Notes: a model not told the origin generated them from the sequence alone. Counted from the stretch's first letter, positions 40,876-52,959 are shown. The stretch is DNA of 64,000 nt from Rhodoplanes tepidamans (GCF_030813915.1 NZ_JAUSUJ010000019.1:1-64000), one strand, 5' to 3'. Numbers and translations: made by a program.

Positions 40876-42090
40876 TCAGGCCGGCAGGCGAATCACCCGG
40901 CACGGCCCGCCGGCCGGCACGGGCGCTGCGTGGGGCGCGCGCAGCAGCAGCCCGTCGGCGAGGCCGAGCGGGGCGAGCAGCGACGAATCCTGGTCGGTGA
41001 CCGGCGTCGCGACGAGGCGTCCCTCGGCGTCGGTCGAGAGCATGGCGCGCAGGAAGTCGGCACGCTCGTCGTTCTCCTTCAGGGCGGCACCGGCGATCGC
41101 CGGCTCGTCCGGGATCGAGAGATCGCCGCGGCCCTGCAGGCGGCGCAGCAGCGGCACCAGGAAGAGCACCGCCGTGACGAAGGACGACACCGGATTGCCG
41201 GGCAGGCCGAGCACGTGGACCTCGCCGAGGCGTCCGCTCATCAGCGGCCGGCCGGGCCGCATGGCGATCTTCCAGAAGGCGAGCCGCATTCCCTCGGACG
41301 CCAGCGCCGTCTGCACCAGGTCGTAGTCGCCGACCGAGGCGCCGCCGGTGGTCACCAGGACGTCGACGGCTTCGGCGCGGGCCCGCCGGATCGCCGCGAC
41401 GGTCTCGTCCAGCCGGTCCGGCACGATGCCGAGATCGATGGTGTCGGCGCCCTCGTGGCGGGCGAGCGCCCCGATGGCGAAGCCGTTCGAGTAGACGATG
41501 CGGCCGGGGCCGGGCTCGGTGCCGGGCGGCACCAACTCGTCGCCGGTGGCGAGCAGGCCGACCCGCGGCCGGCGGTGCGCCGGCACGGCCGGATGGTTCA
41601 TGGCGGCGGCGAGCGCCAGATCCCGCATGGTCAGCCGGCGGCCGCGGCGAAGCAGCACGGCGCCGGTGGCGAAGTCGCGGCCGCGGCGGCGGACGTGCCG
41701 GCCCGGCGTGCCGGCGGCCGAGAACGTCACCGTGTCGCCGTCGCGGGTCGCGACCTCCTGGACCACCACGGTGTCGGCGCCGGCCGGCATCACGCCGCCG
41801 GTGAAGATGCGGGCCGTCTCGCCGGGCCCGACCGTGCCGTCGAACGGCCGGCCGGCCGGCACCTCGCCGATCACCCGCAGGCGCGCGCCGGGGGCGGCCA
41901 CGTCGGCGGCCCGCACCGCGTAGCCGTCCATGGCGGAGACGTCGTCGGGCGGCTGGGTGCGGCGCGCCGCGAGGTCCTCGGCGAGCACGCGGCCGTGCGC
42001 CTGCGCGAGCGGCACCGTCTCGGCCGGCAGCGGCGCGGCCGGGTCGAGCACGCGGGCGAGCGCGTCGGCGACCGACAGGGGGGCGGCCAT
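40876..42090 (-). CDS. moeA: Molybdopterin molybdotransferase MoeA
   Basis: Inserts molybdate into adenylylated molybdopterin to form the molybdenum cofactor. It has 404 residues: DVSAMDGYAVR at the N-terminus, the MoCF-binding core with TTGGASVGDYD, and LPGNPVSSFVTAVLFL. Four domains can be inferred from length. The start overlaps the moaC stop by one base (TGATG), so both enzymes are coupled. Confidence 0.97.
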   Translation of the reverse strand: MAAPLSVADALARVLDPAAPLPAETVPLAQAHGRVLAEDLAARRTQPPDDVSAMDGYAVRAADVAAPGARLRVIGEVPAGRPFDGTVGPGETARIFTGGVMPAGADTVVVQEVATRDGDTVTFSAAGTPGRHVRRRGRDFATGAVLLRRGRRLTMRDLALAAAMNHPAVPAHRRPRVGLLATGDELVPPGTEPGPGRIVYSNGFAIGALARHEGADTIDLGIVPDRLDETVAAIRRARAEAVDVLVTTGGASVGDYDLVQTALASEGMRLAFWKIAMRPGRPLMSGRLGEVHVLGLPGNPVSSFVTAVLFLVPLLRRLQGRGDLSIPDEPAIAGAALKENDERADFLRAMLSTDAEGRLVATPVTDQDSSLLAPLGLADGLLLRAPHAAPVPAGGPCRVIRLPA

Positions 42091-42584
42091 CAGGCGTCTC
42101 CGCCGGCGCGGAAGTGGCCGGACTTGCCGCCCTGCTTCTCCAGCAGCCGCACGCCCTCGATGCGCATGCCGCGCTCGACCGCCTTCACCATGTCGTAGAT
42201 GGTGAGACACGCGACCGACACCGCGGTCAGCGCCTCCATCTCGACGCCGGTCTGGCCGCCGACCTGCACGGTCGCGACGACGCGCAGGCCCGGCAGGTCG
42301 GGCTCCGGCGTGATCTCCACCTCGGCCTTGGTGATCATGAGCGGATGGCAGAGCGGGATCAGCTCGTGGGTCTTCTTGGCCGCCATGATGCCGGCGACCC
42401 GGGCGACGCCGAGCACGTCGCCCTTCTTGGCGTCGCCGCGCAGCACCAGGTCGAGCGTCGCGGCCGACATCACGACGCGGCCCTCGGCCACGGCGACGCG
42501 CTTGGTCACGGCCTTGTCGGAGACGTCGACCATGCGGGCCTCGCCGGCCGCGCCGATATGGGTGAGCCGCGGCTCGTCGGTCAT
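42090..42584 (-). CDS. moaC: Cyclic pyranopterin monophosphate synthase MoaC
   Basis: Second step of molybdenum cofactor synthesis. It has 164 residues with [14 protein letters not shown] near the N-terminus, [13 protein letters not shown] and [20 protein letters not shown] containing the active-site residues. It lies 22 bases after trpC and overlaps moeA, the usual trpC-moaC-moeA order of rhizobia. Confidence 0.98.
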   Translation of the reverse strand: MTDEPRLTHIGAAGEARMVDVSDKAVTKRVAVAEGRVVMSAATLDLVLRGDAKKGDVLGVARVAGIMAAKKTHELIPLCHPLMITKAEVEITPEPDLPGLRVVATVQVGGQTGVEMEALTAVSVACLTIYDMVKAVERGMRIEGVRLLEKQGGKSGHFRAGGDA

Positions 42585-42606
42585 GGGGCTGTCCGGGGGC
42601 AGGGGG

Positions 42607-43422
42607 TCATTCGGCGGCCGGGGCGGGGGCGCCGCGGCCGAGCAGGGCGCGGGTCGCCGCTGTCACGTCGGCCTGGCGCATCAGGCTCTCGCCGATCAGG
42701 TAGGTGGAGATGCCGACGCGGGCGAGGCGGGCGAGGTCGTCGGGCGTGAAGAGGCCGCTCTCGCCGACCAGCACGCGGTCCTTGGGCACCAGCGGCGCCA
42801 GCCGCTCGGAGACCTCCAGCCGCGTCTCGAAGGTCTTGAGGTCGCGGTTGTTGATGCCGACGAGCCGCGAGGACAGCCTCAGGGCGCGTTCCAGCTCGGC
42901 CTCGTCGTGCACCTCGATCAGCGCGTCCATGCCGTGCTCGGCCGCCGTCTCCTCGAGGTCGCGGGCGGTGCGGTCGTCGACGGCCGCCATGATGATCAGG
43001 ATGCAGTCGGCGCCGAGCGCCCGCGCCTCGATCACCTGGTAGGGATCGTAGAGGAAGTCCTTGCGGATCACCGGCAGCGCCGTGGCGCCCCGCGCCGCGA
43101 CGAGGTGGTCGCCGCGGCCCTGGAAGCTCGGTCCGTCGGTGAGCACCGACAGGCAGGTGGCGCCCCCGGCCTCGTAGGCGCGGGCGAGCGCCGGCGGATC
43201 GAAGTCGGCCCGGATCAGGCCGCGCGACGGGCTCGCCTTCTTGATCTCGGCGATCAGCGCCGGCTGCTGGCGGGCGAGGCGGCGCTCGATGGCGCGCAGG
43301 AAGCCGCGCGGCGGCGCGGCGGCCTTCGCCACCTCGGCGACCGCGGTCCACGGATGCGCCTTCTTGGCGGCGGCGATCTCGGTGCGCTTGTAGGCTTCGA
43401 TCTTCTGCAGGATGTCGGCCAT
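42607..43422 (-). CDS. trpC: Indole-3-glycerol phosphate synthase
   Basis: Fourth step of tryptophan synthesis; converts carboxyphenylamino-deoxyribulose phosphate to indoleglycerol phosphate. It is a 271-residue TIM barrel with [13 protein letters not shown] (catalytic Lys), [19 protein letters not shown] and VGESGL. It is not fused to TrpF. The ATG at 43422 is chosen over a GTG three codons upstream. A palindromic repeat separates it from trpD. Confidence 0.97.
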   Translation of the reverse strand: MADILQKIEAYKRTEIAAAKKAHPWTAVAEVAKAAAPPRGFLRAIERRLARQQPALIAEIKKASPSRGLIRADFDPPALARAYEAGGATCLSVLTDGPSFQGRGDHLVAARGATALPVIRKDFLYDPYQVIEARALGADCILIIMAAVDDRTARDLEETAAEHGMDALIEVHDEAELERALRLSSRLVGINNRDLKTFETRLEVSERLAPLVPKDRVLVGESGLFTPDDLARLARVGISTYLIGESLMRQADVTAATRALLGRGAPAPAAE

Positions 43423-43443
43423 CGGGCTCACCCGTCCCCTTCA

Positions 43444-43555
43444 GTCATTCCGGGGCGCGGGCAAAGCCCGCGAACCCGGAATCCAGACACGATCACGAAG
43501 GCTCGTTTCCGGGCTGGAGTCCGGGTTCGGCGCTGCCGCGCCGCCCCGGAATGAC
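43444..43555. repeat. Intergenic palindromic repeat, copy 3
   Basis: A 112-base copy with GTCATTCCGGGGC and GCCCCGGAATGAC ends, located inside the trp operon between trpD and trpC. Inner arms are GAACCCGGAATCCAG and CTGGAGTCCGGGTTC, with one mismatch. Confidence 0.85.
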
Positions 43556-43595
43556 CAGTGCCGCGCCCGGAACGACGGATGCGTCACCATCGGGC

Positions 43596-44609
43596 TCACG
43601 CGTTGGAGACGGCGATCAGCCGGCCGAGGCTGCCCTCGGCGGCGCCGGTGTCGATCGACTGCGCCGCGAGCGCGACGCCGCTGGCGAGATCGGCGGCCTT
43701 GCCGGCGACCACCAGTGCGGCGGCGGCGTTGAAGACCGCGACGTCGCGATAGGGGCCCTTGCGGCCCTCCAGCACGCCCTTCAGGGCCACCGCGTTGGCG
43801 GCCGCGTCGCCGCCGCGCAGCGCCTCCGGCGCCGCCCGCGGCAGGCCGACCGCCTCGGGCGTGATCTCGAAGGTCGTCACCGTGCCGTTCTCCAGCGACG
43901 CCACCGCGGTCGGGCCCGCGATGGTGATCTCGTCGAGGCCGTCGGAGCCGTGCACCACCAGGGCGCGCTCCGAGCCGAGATTCTTCAGCACATGGGCGAG
44001 CGGCTCGACCCACTGGCGCGAGAACACGCCGACCATCTGGCGCTTCACCCCGGCCGGGTTCGACAGCGGCCCGAGCAGGTTGAAGATCGTGCGGGTGCCG
44101 AGCTCCACCCGGGTCGGGCCGACATGCTTCATCGCGGGATGGTGCACGGGCGCGAACATGAAGCCGATGCCGGCCTCGCGGATGCAGCGGCCGATCTGCT
44201 CGGGGCCGAGCTCGATGCGCACGCCGAGCGCGGCGAGCACGTCGGCGGCGCCGGACTTCGACGACAGCGCGCGGTTGCCGTGCTTGGCGACCGGCACGCC
44301 GGCGCCGGCCACGATGAAGGCCGCGCAGGTCGAGATGTTGAACGAGCCCGAGGCGTCGCCGCCGGTGCCGACCACGTCGACGGCGGTCGGCGGCGCGTCG
44401 ACCCGCAGCATCTTGGCGCGCATCGCCGAGACCGCGCCGGTGATCTCCTCGACGGTCTCGCCGCGCACCCGCAGCGCCATCAGGAGCGCCCCCATCTGGG
44501 ACGGGGTCGCCTCGCCCGACATCATCCGGGTGAAGGCGGCGGCGGCCTGCTCGCGGGTCAGCGGCGCCCCGGTGGCGACCTGCGCGATCAGCGTCTTCAA
44601 CTCGACCAT
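43596..44609 (-). CDS. trpD: Anthranilate phosphoribosyltransferase
   Basis: Second step of the tryptophan branch; joins anthranilate and PRPP. It has 337 residues, with the PRPP loop [33 protein letters not shown] and [15 protein letters not shown] ribosome binding site precedes the ATG at 44609. It starts 7 bases after the trpG stop. Confidence 0.98.
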   Translation of the reverse strand: MVELKTLIAQVATGAPLTREQAAAAFTRMMSGEATPSQMGALLMALRVRGETVEEITGAVSAMRAKMLRVDAPPTAVDVVGTGGDASGSFNISTCAAFIVAGAGVPVAKHGNRALSSKSGAADVLAALGVRIELGPEQIGRCIREAGIGFMFAPVHHPAMKHVGPTRVELGTRTIFNLLGPLSNPAGVKRQMVGVFSRQWVEPLAHVLKNLGSERALVVHGSDGLDEITIAGPTAVASLENGTVTTFEITPEAVGLPRAAPEALRGGDAAANAVALKGVLEGRKGPYRDVAVFNAAAALVVAGKAADLASGVALAAQSIDTGAAEGSLGRLIAVSNA

Positions 44610-44616
44610 GGAAGCC

Positions 44617-45237
44617 TCACTGCGGCCGGGACGCGGCGCGTCCCTCGGCCCGGCCCGTCGCCTCGTTCCAGGCGCGGGCGAGATCGAGAAAATTCTTCAG
44701 GATGAGATGGCCGTGCTCGGACTTGATGCTCTCGGGATGAAACTGCACCCCGTGCACGGGACGGGTCTTGTGCTGCATCGCCATGATCAGCCGGTCGGTC
44801 TCGGCCGTCACGGCGAGATCGTCGGGCAGGGTGGCGCGGTCGACCACCAGCGAGTGGTAGCGGGTCGCCCGGAACGGGCCGTTGATGCCGCGGAACAGGC
44901 CCTGGCCCTCGTGGCTCATCTCGGAGAGCTTGCCGTGCACCGGCACGGGCGCCCGGACGACGGTGCCGCCGAAGGCCTGGCCCATCGCCTGGTGGCCGAG
45001 GCAGACGCCGAGCATCGGCACGGTCGCCGACGCCCTGTCGATCAGCTCCAGGCAGATGCCGGCCTCGTTGGGGGTGCAAGGGCCCGGCGACAGCACGATC
45101 GCCTCCGGCTCGGCGGCCAGCACCGCGTCGGCCGTCACCTTGTCGTTGCGGTGGACGACCACGTCCGCGCCCAGCCCGCCGAGATAGTGGACGAGGTTGA
45201 ACGTGAAGCTGTCGTAGTTGTCGATCAGCACGATCAT
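44617..45237 (-). CDS. trpG: Anthranilate synthase glutaminase subunit
   Basis: Supplies ammonia from glutamine to TrpE; it may also serve p-aminobenzoate synthesis. It has 206 residues of class I amidotransferase. The nucleophile C79 is in GVCLGHQ and the His-Glu pair is in VQFHPESI. It starts [12 protein letters not shown], the standard TrpG/PabA opening. It is separate from trpE, whereas several rhizobia carry a fused trpEG. Confidence 0.97.
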   Translation of the reverse strand: MIVLIDNYDSFTFNLVHYLGGLGADVVVHRNDKVTADAVLAAEPEAIVLSPGPCTPNEAGICLELIDRASATVPMLGVCLGHQAMGQAFGGTVVRAPVPVHGKLSEMSHEGQGLFRGINGPFRATRYHSLVVDRATLPDDLAVTAETDRLIMAMQHKTRPVHGVQFHPESIKSEHGHLILKNFLDLARAWNEATGRAEGRAASRPQ

Positions 45238-45314
45238 GACGCCCACCGGCCCCCCGAAGGGCGTCTTAGACCGCGCTGCCGAAGGGGGTCAAGGCGCGCC
45301 GGGGTGCCGGGCGG

Positions 45315-45557
45315 CTAGAACAGCCGGCCCTGTGCGTCGTCGTCCCCGGCGTCCGCGGTGCCGTCGCCCGGCACGCCGCCGTGGAACCGGCGCATCTGGG
45401 CCAGGATGTCCTCGACGGTCGGCGCGCTGGCGATCTCGAAGGTGCCCGGCCCGGCGACCCGGATCTCGACCGAGTCGCCTTCCGCCAGCCCGAGCGCCTC
45501 CACCACCTCCTTGGGAAGGCGGACCGCCAGGCTGTCACCCCACTTTGCGACCTGCAC
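45315..45557 (-). CDS. Orphan MazE/AbrB-type antitoxin-like protein
   Basis: Small DNA-binding protein of 80 residues with the swapped-hairpin AbrB domain: VAKWGDSLAVRLPKEVVEALGL at the N-terminus, then an acidic tail. Such proteins are normally antitoxins next to MazF or PIN toxins. Here no toxin gene exists on either side: trpG is downstream and trpE upstream. The GTG at 45557 is chosen because GGAG stands 6 bases upstream and the domain starts there; an in-frame ATG at 45647 would add 30 poorly conserved residues. It may be a trp-linked regulator or a remnant. Confidence 0.8.
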   Translation of the reverse strand: MQVAKWGDSLAVRLPKEVVEALGLAEGDSVEIRVAGPGTFEIASAPTVEDILAQMRRFHGGVPGDGTADAGDDDAQGRLF

Positions 45558-45753
45558 GACGAGCTCCGGAGTTGCGCGGACGAAATCGGCGGGTGTCCTA
45601 CCGGCCCGGCTCCGCCCCGGCAACGGTCTCGTCGCGATGGCAGCCATGAGCCCGGACGGCGAGCTGGGCTAATTCAACGGGTTAGGTCGGAGTTGTCGAA
45701 ACCGATTTCGCCTTTTGGATGATCCGGAGCCCGGCTGCCGGGGACCCGCCGCG

Positions 45754-47271
45754 CTACTGCCCCCGCTTCGCCGCGCTGGCGAACCGGCGGGCCTCCTCGG
45801 CGGCGCGGAACAGGGCCTTGGCCTTGTTGACGCATTCCTGCTGCTCGGCGGCCGGGTTGGAATCCGCTACGATGCCGGCGCCGGCCTGGACGTACATGGT
45901 GCCGTCCTTCACCAGCGCGGTGCGCAGCACGATGCACGAATCCATCTCGCCGTCGGCCGAGAAGTAGCCGACGCAGCCGGCATACAGGCCGCGCTTCTCC
46001 GTCTCCAGCTCGTCGATGATCTGCATGGCCCGCACCTTCGGCGCGCCCGACACCGTGCCGGCCGGAAAGCCCGCCGCCAGGGCATCGAGGGCGTCGTTCG
46101 AGGAGGCGAGCCTCCCCTCGACGTTGGAGACGATGTGCATCACCTGGCTGTAGCGCTCGATGAAGAACTGGTCCGTCACCGTCACGGTGCCGATCGCCGC
46201 CACCCGGCCGACGTCGTTGCGTCCGAGGTCGAGCAGCATCAGGTGCTCGGCGCATTCCTTCGGGTCGGCGAGCAGCTCCTCCTCCAGCGCCTTGTCCTCG
46301 TGCGGGGTGGCGCCGCGCGGCCGCGTCCCGGCGATCGGGCGGATCGTCACGGTGTCGTTGCGCACCCGCACCAGGATCTCCGGGCTCGAGCCGACCACGG
46401 CGTAGCCGCCGAAGTCGAGGAAGAACAGGAACGGCGCCGGATTGACCCGCCGCAGCGCGCGATAGAGGGCGAAGGGCGGCAGCGCGAACGGCGTCGAGAA
46501 GCGCTGCGCCAGCACCACCTGGAAGATGTCGCCGGCGGCGATGTACTCCTTGGCCCGCCGCACCATCTCGGCATACGCGTCCGGCGTGGTGTTGGACACC
46601 GGGGGCTGATCGAGCGCCTCGGCGAGGTCGGCCGCCGGCTCCTTGAGCAGCGGCCGGTCGAGGGCGTCGACCACGGCGGTGAGCCGCTCGACCGCACGGG
46701 CATGGGCGACCCGGGCCGGCACGGCGGGATCCGGCCGCACCGGCGTCACCACCGTGATGGTGTCCTTCACCGCGTCGAACACGATGACGATGGTGGGCCG
46801 AACCAGCACGGCGTCCGGGATGCCGATCGGGTCCGGATTGGCGGCCCCGAGCTCCTCCATCTGCCGCACCATGTCGTAGCCCAGATACCCGAACACGCCG
46901 GCCGCCATCGGCGGCAGCGTGTCGGGCAGCACGATCCGGCTGTCGGCGATCAGGCGGCGCAGCGCCGAAAGCGGCGGCTCGGGGCAGGGCGCCACCGTGT
47001 CGGCCTGGCCGCGCACCGGCCGGACGATCTCGGCCTTGCCGTCGCGGACCCGGAAGACCAGGTCGGGCTCGAGCCCGATGATCGAGTAGCGGCCCCGCAC
47101 GGCGCCGCCCTCGACCGACTCGAGCAGGAAGCTCGACGGCTTCCCGTCCGCCACCTTGAGGAAGGCCGAGACCGGGGTCTCGAGGTCGGCCACCAGGGTG
47201 GTGGAGACGACCTGGGCGATGCCGCGCCCATAGGCGTCGACGAAGGCTTCCGCCTGCGGTTCGATCTGCAT
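45754..47271 (-). CDS. trpE: Anthranilate synthase component I
   Basis: Makes anthranilate from chorismate. It has 505 residues. The N-terminal feedback region contains SSFLLESVEGG, the Trp-binding LLES motif. The catalytic C-terminal domain has DIFQVVLAQRF, GTRPRGATP and GAPKVRAMQIIDELE. It starts 25 bases after the ppiD stop, which leaves no room for a classic peptide-leader attenuator. The orphan AbrB gene separates it from trpG. Confidence 0.97.
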   Translation of the reverse strand: MQIEPQAEAFVDAYGRGIAQVVSTTLVADLETPVSAFLKVADGKPSSFLLESVEGGAVRGRYSIIGLEPDLVFRVRDGKAEIVRPVRGQADTVAPCPEPPLSALRRLIADSRIVLPDTLPPMAAGVFGYLGYDMVRQMEELGAANPDPIGIPDAVLVRPTIVIVFDAVKDTITVVTPVRPDPAVPARVAHARAVERLTAVVDALDRPLLKEPAADLAEALDQPPVSNTTPDAYAEMVRRAKEYIAAGDIFQVVLAQRFSTPFALPPFALYRALRRVNPAPFLFFLDFGGYAVVGSSPEILVRVRNDTVTIRPIAGTRPRGATPHEDKALEEELLADPKECAEHLMLLDLGRNDVGRVAAIGTVTVTDQFFIERYSQVMHIVSNVEGRLASSNDALDALAAGFPAGTVSGAPKVRAMQIIDELETEKRGLYAGCVGYFSADGEMDSCIVLRTALVKDGTMYVQAGAGIVADSNPAAEQQECVNKAKALFRAAEEARRFASAAKRGQ

Positions 47272-47296
47272 GACACGCTACGCTCGCGCCGAAGCG

Positions 47297-49204
47297 CTAC
47301 TGCTCGGCGGAGCCCCGTCCGACCGCCTGGGCCAGCGCCGTCTGGTTGATCCTGACCTTCAGCTCGTTCTGGAGCCGGGCGACGTATTGCGCCATCACGT
47401 CGTCCGCATAGGCGTTGCGGAGCTGGTCGAGCAGCCGCTTGGCCTCGGCGCCGGCCGGGTCGAAGGGCGGCGGGCGGACGTCCGTCACCTTGAACACGAT
47501 GCGGTCCGTCGGGGTCGCCCCGGACGCCGTCCCGACGCCGTCCTTCGGCGTCTTGAACACCTGCTCGATCACGTCGGCCGGCAGGGTGCCGCGGGTGCGC
47601 CGCTTGAGCGCCGGCGCGGTCTCGACCTTGAGGCCGTCCTGGCTGGCGATCTCGGCGAACCAGCCGCCGGCCTTCAGCTTGCCGGCGATCTCCTCGGCCT
47701 TGGCGGCGAGCCGCTTGGCGATCTCGTCGCTGCGCCAGCGCTCCTCGACCCGGTCCTTGACCTCGTCGAAGGTCCGCTCGCGCGACGGCGTGACGCCGGC
47801 GACCTCGTACCAGAGATAGCCGCCGCCCGGGACCGACAGCGCCTCGTTCTCCAGGCCGACCTGGGTGGAGAAGGCCGGGCCGAGCACGTCGATGTCCTTG
47901 GGCAGCGCCACGGTCGCGCCGTCGGGGGCGCGGCCGGAGCGGTCGACCGCCTCGATGATGCGCACCGGCAGCTTCAGCTTGGCGCCGATCTCGTCGAGGC
48001 GGCTGCCGGCGGCGAGCTCGTCCTCGACCTTGTCGCGCAGCTCGGCGAGCGACGCCTTGGCGCGGTCGAGCGCGATCTCCTTCTTGATCTGCGCCTCGAC
48101 GTCGGCGAACGGCGTGGTGCGGCCGGGCTCGACCTTGGTGACCCGCAGGATCGCCGTGGTGAAGCGGCCCGTCACCGGGGCGCTGACGCCGCCCTCGGGC
48201 AGGCCGAAGGCCGCCTCGGCGATGGCGGGGTCGAGCATCTCGGCCTTGGCCACCAGGCCGAGGTCGAGGTCGGCCGGGGCGACGTTGCGCTCGGCCGCCA
48301 GCGCCTCGAAGGTGGTGCCGCCGGCGAGCTTCTCCTGCGCCGCCTTGGCCTCCTCCGGAGTGGGGAAGGAGATCTGCTGGACCTGGCGCTTCTCGGGGGT
48401 CTCCCACCGGGTCTTGCGCGCCTCGTAGGCCTTGCGGGCATCCTCGTCGCTCACCTCGACGGTGGCGGCGAGCTGCTCGGGCGACACCTCGAGCAGCATG
48501 ACCTTGCGGTATTCCGGGGCGCGGAACAGGAACTTGCGCTCGTCGTAATAGGACCGGAGCTGGTCCGGCGTCGGCGCCGGCATCTCGCCCGCATGGGCGG
48601 CGTCGAGCACCACGTAGTCGATGAAGCGCTCCTCGTTCTCGAACCGGTTCACCACCTCGGCGGTCGCCACCGGCGCCGTCACCTCGCCGCCCACCGTGCC
48701 GGCGAGCTGGCGGCGCAGCGTGACCCGGCGCTGCTCGGCGATGAAGCGCTGCTCGGTGTAGCCGGCCTGGCGGATCAGGTAGGCGAAGCGCTGCTGGTCG
48801 AACTGGCCGTTGACGCCGCGGAACGCCGGGTCCTGCATGACATGGCGCACCACCTCCTCGTCGGAGACGCCGAGCCCGAGCTGGCGGGCCCGCTCGTCGA
48901 GCACGGCCTCGGCGATCAGGGTGGAGAGGATCTGGCGGTCGAGGCCGGCGGCACGCGCCTGGTCGGCCGAGATCGGACGGCCGAGCTGGCGGCCGTACTG
49001 CTGCAGCCGGTCGTTGTAGAACTGCCGGAACTGCTCGATCGTGATCTCGCTGCCGCCGATGGTCGCGACCGTCGACACGCCGAAGCCGCGGAAGATGTCG
49101 CCGATGCCCCACACCGCGAAGCTGATGACCAGGAACCCGACCACGGCCGCCATGACGACCTTGCCGAGCCAGTTGGATGAGGCCTTACGCAATCCGCGGA
49201 GCAT
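47297..49204 (-). CDS. ppiD: SurA/PpiD-type periplasmic peptidyl-prolyl isomerase
   Basis: Membrane-anchored folding chaperone at the Sec translocon exit. It has 635 residues. An N-terminal helix ([20 protein letters not shown], about 17-36) anchors it. A SurA-like N-terminal domain spans about 40-200, and a parvulin-type rotamase region lies near 245-360. Its place between trpE and tpiA-secG is the normal one in rhizobia, and SecG is part of the translocon it serves. Confidence 0.92.
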   Translation of the reverse strand: MLRGLRKASSNWLGKVVMAAVVGFLVISFAVWGIGDIFRGFGVSTVATIGGSEITIEQFRQFYNDRLQQYGRQLGRPISADQARAAGLDRQILSTLIAEAVLDERARQLGLGVSDEEVVRHVMQDPAFRGVNGQFDQQRFAYLIRQAGYTEQRFIAEQRRVTLRRQLAGTVGGEVTAPVATAEVVNRFENEERFIDYVVLDAAHAGEMPAPTPDQLRSYYDERKFLFRAPEYRKVMLLEVSPEQLAATVEVSDEDARKAYEARKTRWETPEKRQVQQISFPTPEEAKAAQEKLAGGTTFEALAAERNVAPADLDLGLVAKAEMLDPAIAEAAFGLPEGGVSAPVTGRFTTAILRVTKVEPGRTTPFADVEAQIKKEIALDRAKASLAELRDKVEDELAAGSRLDEIGAKLKLPVRIIEAVDRSGRAPDGATVALPKDIDVLGPAFSTQVGLENEALSVPGGGYLWYEVAGVTPSRERTFDEVKDRVEERWRSDEIAKRLAAKAEEIAGKLKAGGWFAEIASQDGLKVETAPALKRRTRGTLPADVIEQVFKTPKDGVGTASGATPTDRIVFKVTDVRPPPFDPAGAEAKRLLDQLRNAYADDVMAQYVARLQNELKVRINQTALAQAVGRGSAEQ

Positions 49205-49566
49205 GTGTCCTGTTCGCAGTGGTTTGGGGCGCCTTCACGCGACATCCGCACGCGACATCCGCGATTCGGGTCGAGGAAGCGAGCCCCCGTCGATCGGCCG
49301 CGCCGCCCGCCGGCTCGTCCGGCGGCGCGCGAGGGGGAATGGGCCGCCGCGGCCGACGTGGTCGGCCGCCCGGCGGCGGCGCGCATCATAGGGGGGGCGC
49401 CTCCCCCCCGCAACGTCGCCGAAGGGACTGTCCGACGACGGATTTTGTCGCACCCGCGGTACGATCGTGGCATAACGCCGGGGACCGGAGAGGCCCCGGT
49501 CGGGCCGCCCGGCGCGCGGCGCCGGCCGCTCGGAAGCCGGGGCATCCGAGCATCGCGAGGACATCG
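49205..49566. other. Divergent promoter region of ppiD and tpiA
   Basis: This 362-base gap has no credible gene. Seven G at 49391-49397 and seven C at 49403-49409 can form a hairpin. For tpiA the best promoter match is TTGTCG (49445-49450) with GGCATA (49469-49474) at 18 bases, which is weak. Frames crossing the gap have no recognisable domain. Confidence 0.4.
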
Positions 49567-50322
49567 ATGGCGGCTGTGCGGCGCCCGCTGGTGGCGGGCA
49601 ACTGGAAGATGAACGGGCTGCGGGCCTCCCTCGGCGAGATCGGGCTGATCGCGCAGGGGCAGGGCGGGCTGTGGCGCAACACCGATCTGCTGATCTGCCC
49701 GCCGGCCCCGCTGGTGTTCACGGCGGCCGCCGTGGCGATCGGCACCAAGGTCGCCATCGGGGCGCAGGACTGCCACGCCGAGGCCTCGGGCGCCTTCACG
49801 GGCGACGTCTCGGCCGAGATGCTGGCCGACGCCGGGGCGACGGCCGTGATCGTCGGCCATTCGGAGCGGCGCACCTATCACAAGGAGAGCGACGCCGAGG
49901 TGCGGGCCAAGGCGCAGGCCGCCTGGCGGGCCGGGCTCCTGGCGATCGTCTGCATCGGCGAGACCAAGGACGAGCGCCTGGCCGGCAAGACGCTGGAGGT
50001 GCTGGGCGTCCAGCTCGCCGGCTCGCTGCCGGACGGATGCACCGCCGCCAGCCTCGTCGTCGCCTACGAGCCGGTCTGGGCGATCGGCACCGGCCTGACC
50101 CCGACCCCGGCCGACGTCGCCGAGGCGCACGGCTTCATCCGCGACCGCCTGGTCGAGCGCTTCGGCGCCGAGGGGGAGGGCGTGCGGGTGCTCTACGGCG
50201 GGTCGGTGAAGCCGTCCAACGCCGCCGAGCTGATGGCGGTCGCGAACGTGGACGGCGCCCTGGTCGGCGGCGCCAGCCTCAAGGCGAGCGACTTCCTGGC
50301 GATCGCTGCGGCGTACAAGTAG
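49567..50322 (+). CDS. tpiA: Triosephosphate isomerase
   Basis: Interconverts dihydroxyacetone phosphate and glyceraldehyde 3-phosphate. It is a 251-residue TIM barrel with N12 and K14 in GNWKMNG, the catalytic His in GHSERR, the catalytic Glu in [11 protein letters not shown], and the phosphate loop [10 protein letters not shown]. The ATG at 49567 is supported by alignment. It is followed by a perfect hairpin. Confidence 0.98.
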   Translation: MAAVRRPLVAGNWKMNGLRASLGEIGLIAQGQGGLWRNTDLLICPPAPLVFTAAAVAIGTKVAIGAQDCHAEASGAFTGDVSAEMLADAGATAVIVGHSERRTYHKESDAEVRAKAQAAWRAGLLAIVCIGETKDERLAGKTLEVLGVQLAGSLPDGCTAASLVVAYEPVWAIGTGLTPTPADVAEAHGFIRDRLVERFGAEGEGVRVLYGGSVKPSNAAELMAVANVDGALVGGASLKASDFLAIAAAYK

Positions 50323-50669
50323 GGTCGTCACGACGGCGTCGCCGGGCCCGGCCCGGCGACCCATCTCGTTGCGAACAAACGGCTTCTGCGCAATTCGATG
50401 GATGCGCGGGTCGAGCCCGCGCATGACCGCCCGCGCGTGAGCGGCGCGGCCGCTCTTGTTTCCCGCCTCGGCAGGGCGAACGCACGTGGCCCTGCCCAGA
50501 TTCTCGCCCTTCCGGGTGGAAAAGCGCGCCGGGATCGTGTAGACGCGGCGCGCCGCCCCCATATGTCGCCGGTCGGCTCGCGCGCCGCACCGTGGCGCGG
50601 GGTGCGCCGGGGCGGGTGCCCGGGTTTTCACAGTCGTCGCGCTTACCTGTCGTTTCAGCGGAACGTTCC
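50323..50669. other. Non-coding gap between tpiA and secG
   Basis: This 347-base gap holds the tpiA hairpin and, at 50402-50424, the inverted repeat ATGCGCGGG/CCCGCGCAT. Read on the minus strand this is the dispersed alphaproteobacterial motif often mis-translated as MRGLDPRIH. No gene is credible, and the secG promoter is not recognisable. Confidence 0.55.
50339..50359 (+). terminator. Hairpin downstream of tpiA
   Basis: TCGCCGGGC (50339-50347) and GCCCGGCGA (50351-50359) form a perfect 9-base stem with a 3-base loop, 16 bases after the tpiA stop. It is followed by CCCATCTCGTT with a weak T content. Confidence 0.55.
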
Positions 50670-51089
50670 ATGCAGACCGTCGTCATCGTCGTCCACCTGA
50701 TGATCGTGCTCGCCATGATCGGGCTCGTGCTGCTGCAGCGTTCCGAGGGCGGCGCGCTCGGCATCGGCGGGGGCGGCGGCTTCATGAGCAACCGCGGCTC
50801 CGGCAACGCGCTCACCCGGGCGACCGCCATCCTGGCGGCGGCGTTCTTCGTCACCAGCCTGCTCCTCTCGGTGCTGGCCGGCCTGTCGCAGCGCCCGACC
50901 ACGGTGATCCCGGCCCAGACCGGTCCGTCCGCCCCGAGCCCCGGCGCCCCGACGCCGCTCGGCACCGGCGGCGGCGTGCTCGACCAGCTCCAGCGCAACC
51001 AGCCCGCGGCCCCGGCCGCGCCCGGCGCCCCGGCGGCTCCGGCCGCACCCGCCGCGCCGTCGGGTCCCGAGGTCCCGCGCTCGCAGTGA
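50670..51089 (+). CDS. secG: Preprotein translocase subunit SecG
   Basis: Small inner-membrane subunit of the SecYEG channel. It has 139 residues. Two membrane helices lie at about 3-22 and 50-72, with GGGGGFMSNRGSGNALTRAT between them. A Pro/Ala-rich tail of some 60 residues is typical of alphaproteobacterial SecG. The ATG at 50670 fits the family start. It precedes pyrG, a conserved neighbour. Confidence 0.95.
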   Translation: MQTVVIVVHLMIVLAMIGLVLLQRSEGGALGIGGGGGFMSNRGSGNALTRATAILAAAFFVTSLLLSVLAGLSQRPTTVIPAQTGPSAPSPGAPTPLGTGGGVLDQLQRNQPAAPAAPGAPAAPAAPAAPSGPEVPRSQ

Positions 51090-51153
51090 GGACGGGCCGC
51101 CCGCGCCGTCGCCCGGGCTGCCGCGACCGTCTCTTCACCATCGCGTCATCCAC

Positions 51154-51176
51154 CGCCGGGCGGCGTTCGCCCGGCG
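51154..51176 (+). terminator. Hairpin downstream of secG
   Basis: CGCCGGGCG (51154-51162) and CGCCCGGCG (51168-51176) form a perfect 9-base stem with a 5-base loop, 65 bases after the secG stop. No T-tract follows. It may separate secG from pyrG transcription. Confidence 0.4.
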
Positions 51177-51300
51177 CCCGAGGATCTGGAGACAAGCCAT
51201 TGCGAGATGGCGTGAAAAACGCGGCCGTGCCGCCCTGCGCGCGGTTCGGCGGGTCAGCCCTGCGCGCAAAGTTCTCGTCGAATCGTTCCAGCGAGGCTAG

Positions 51301-52941
<1,641 letters not shown>

Positions 52942-52959
52942 TGGCCTCTTGGGCGTGCC

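Noticed and set aside
45648-45753. Toxin partner for the MazE-like protein
   Set aside because: The flanking gaps (45238-45314 and 45558-45753) are too short for a MazF or PIN gene and carry no suitable frame.
47272-47296. trp leader peptide and attenuator before trpE
   Set aside because: Only 25 bases separate ppiD and trpE, too few for a leader peptide with Trp codons and alternative hairpins.
49391-49409. G7/C7 inverted repeat as a strong terminator or G-quadruplex
   Set aside because: It lies between two divergent genes where no transcript should end, has a single G run per strand, and may be a homopolymer-prone sequencing spot; listed only as part of the gap.
50398-50700. Short frame reading through the ATGCGCGGG inverted repeat after tpiA
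   Set aside because: On the opposite strand the repeat yields the MRGLDPRIH peptide, a well-known spurious translation of a dispersed alphaproteobacterial repeat.
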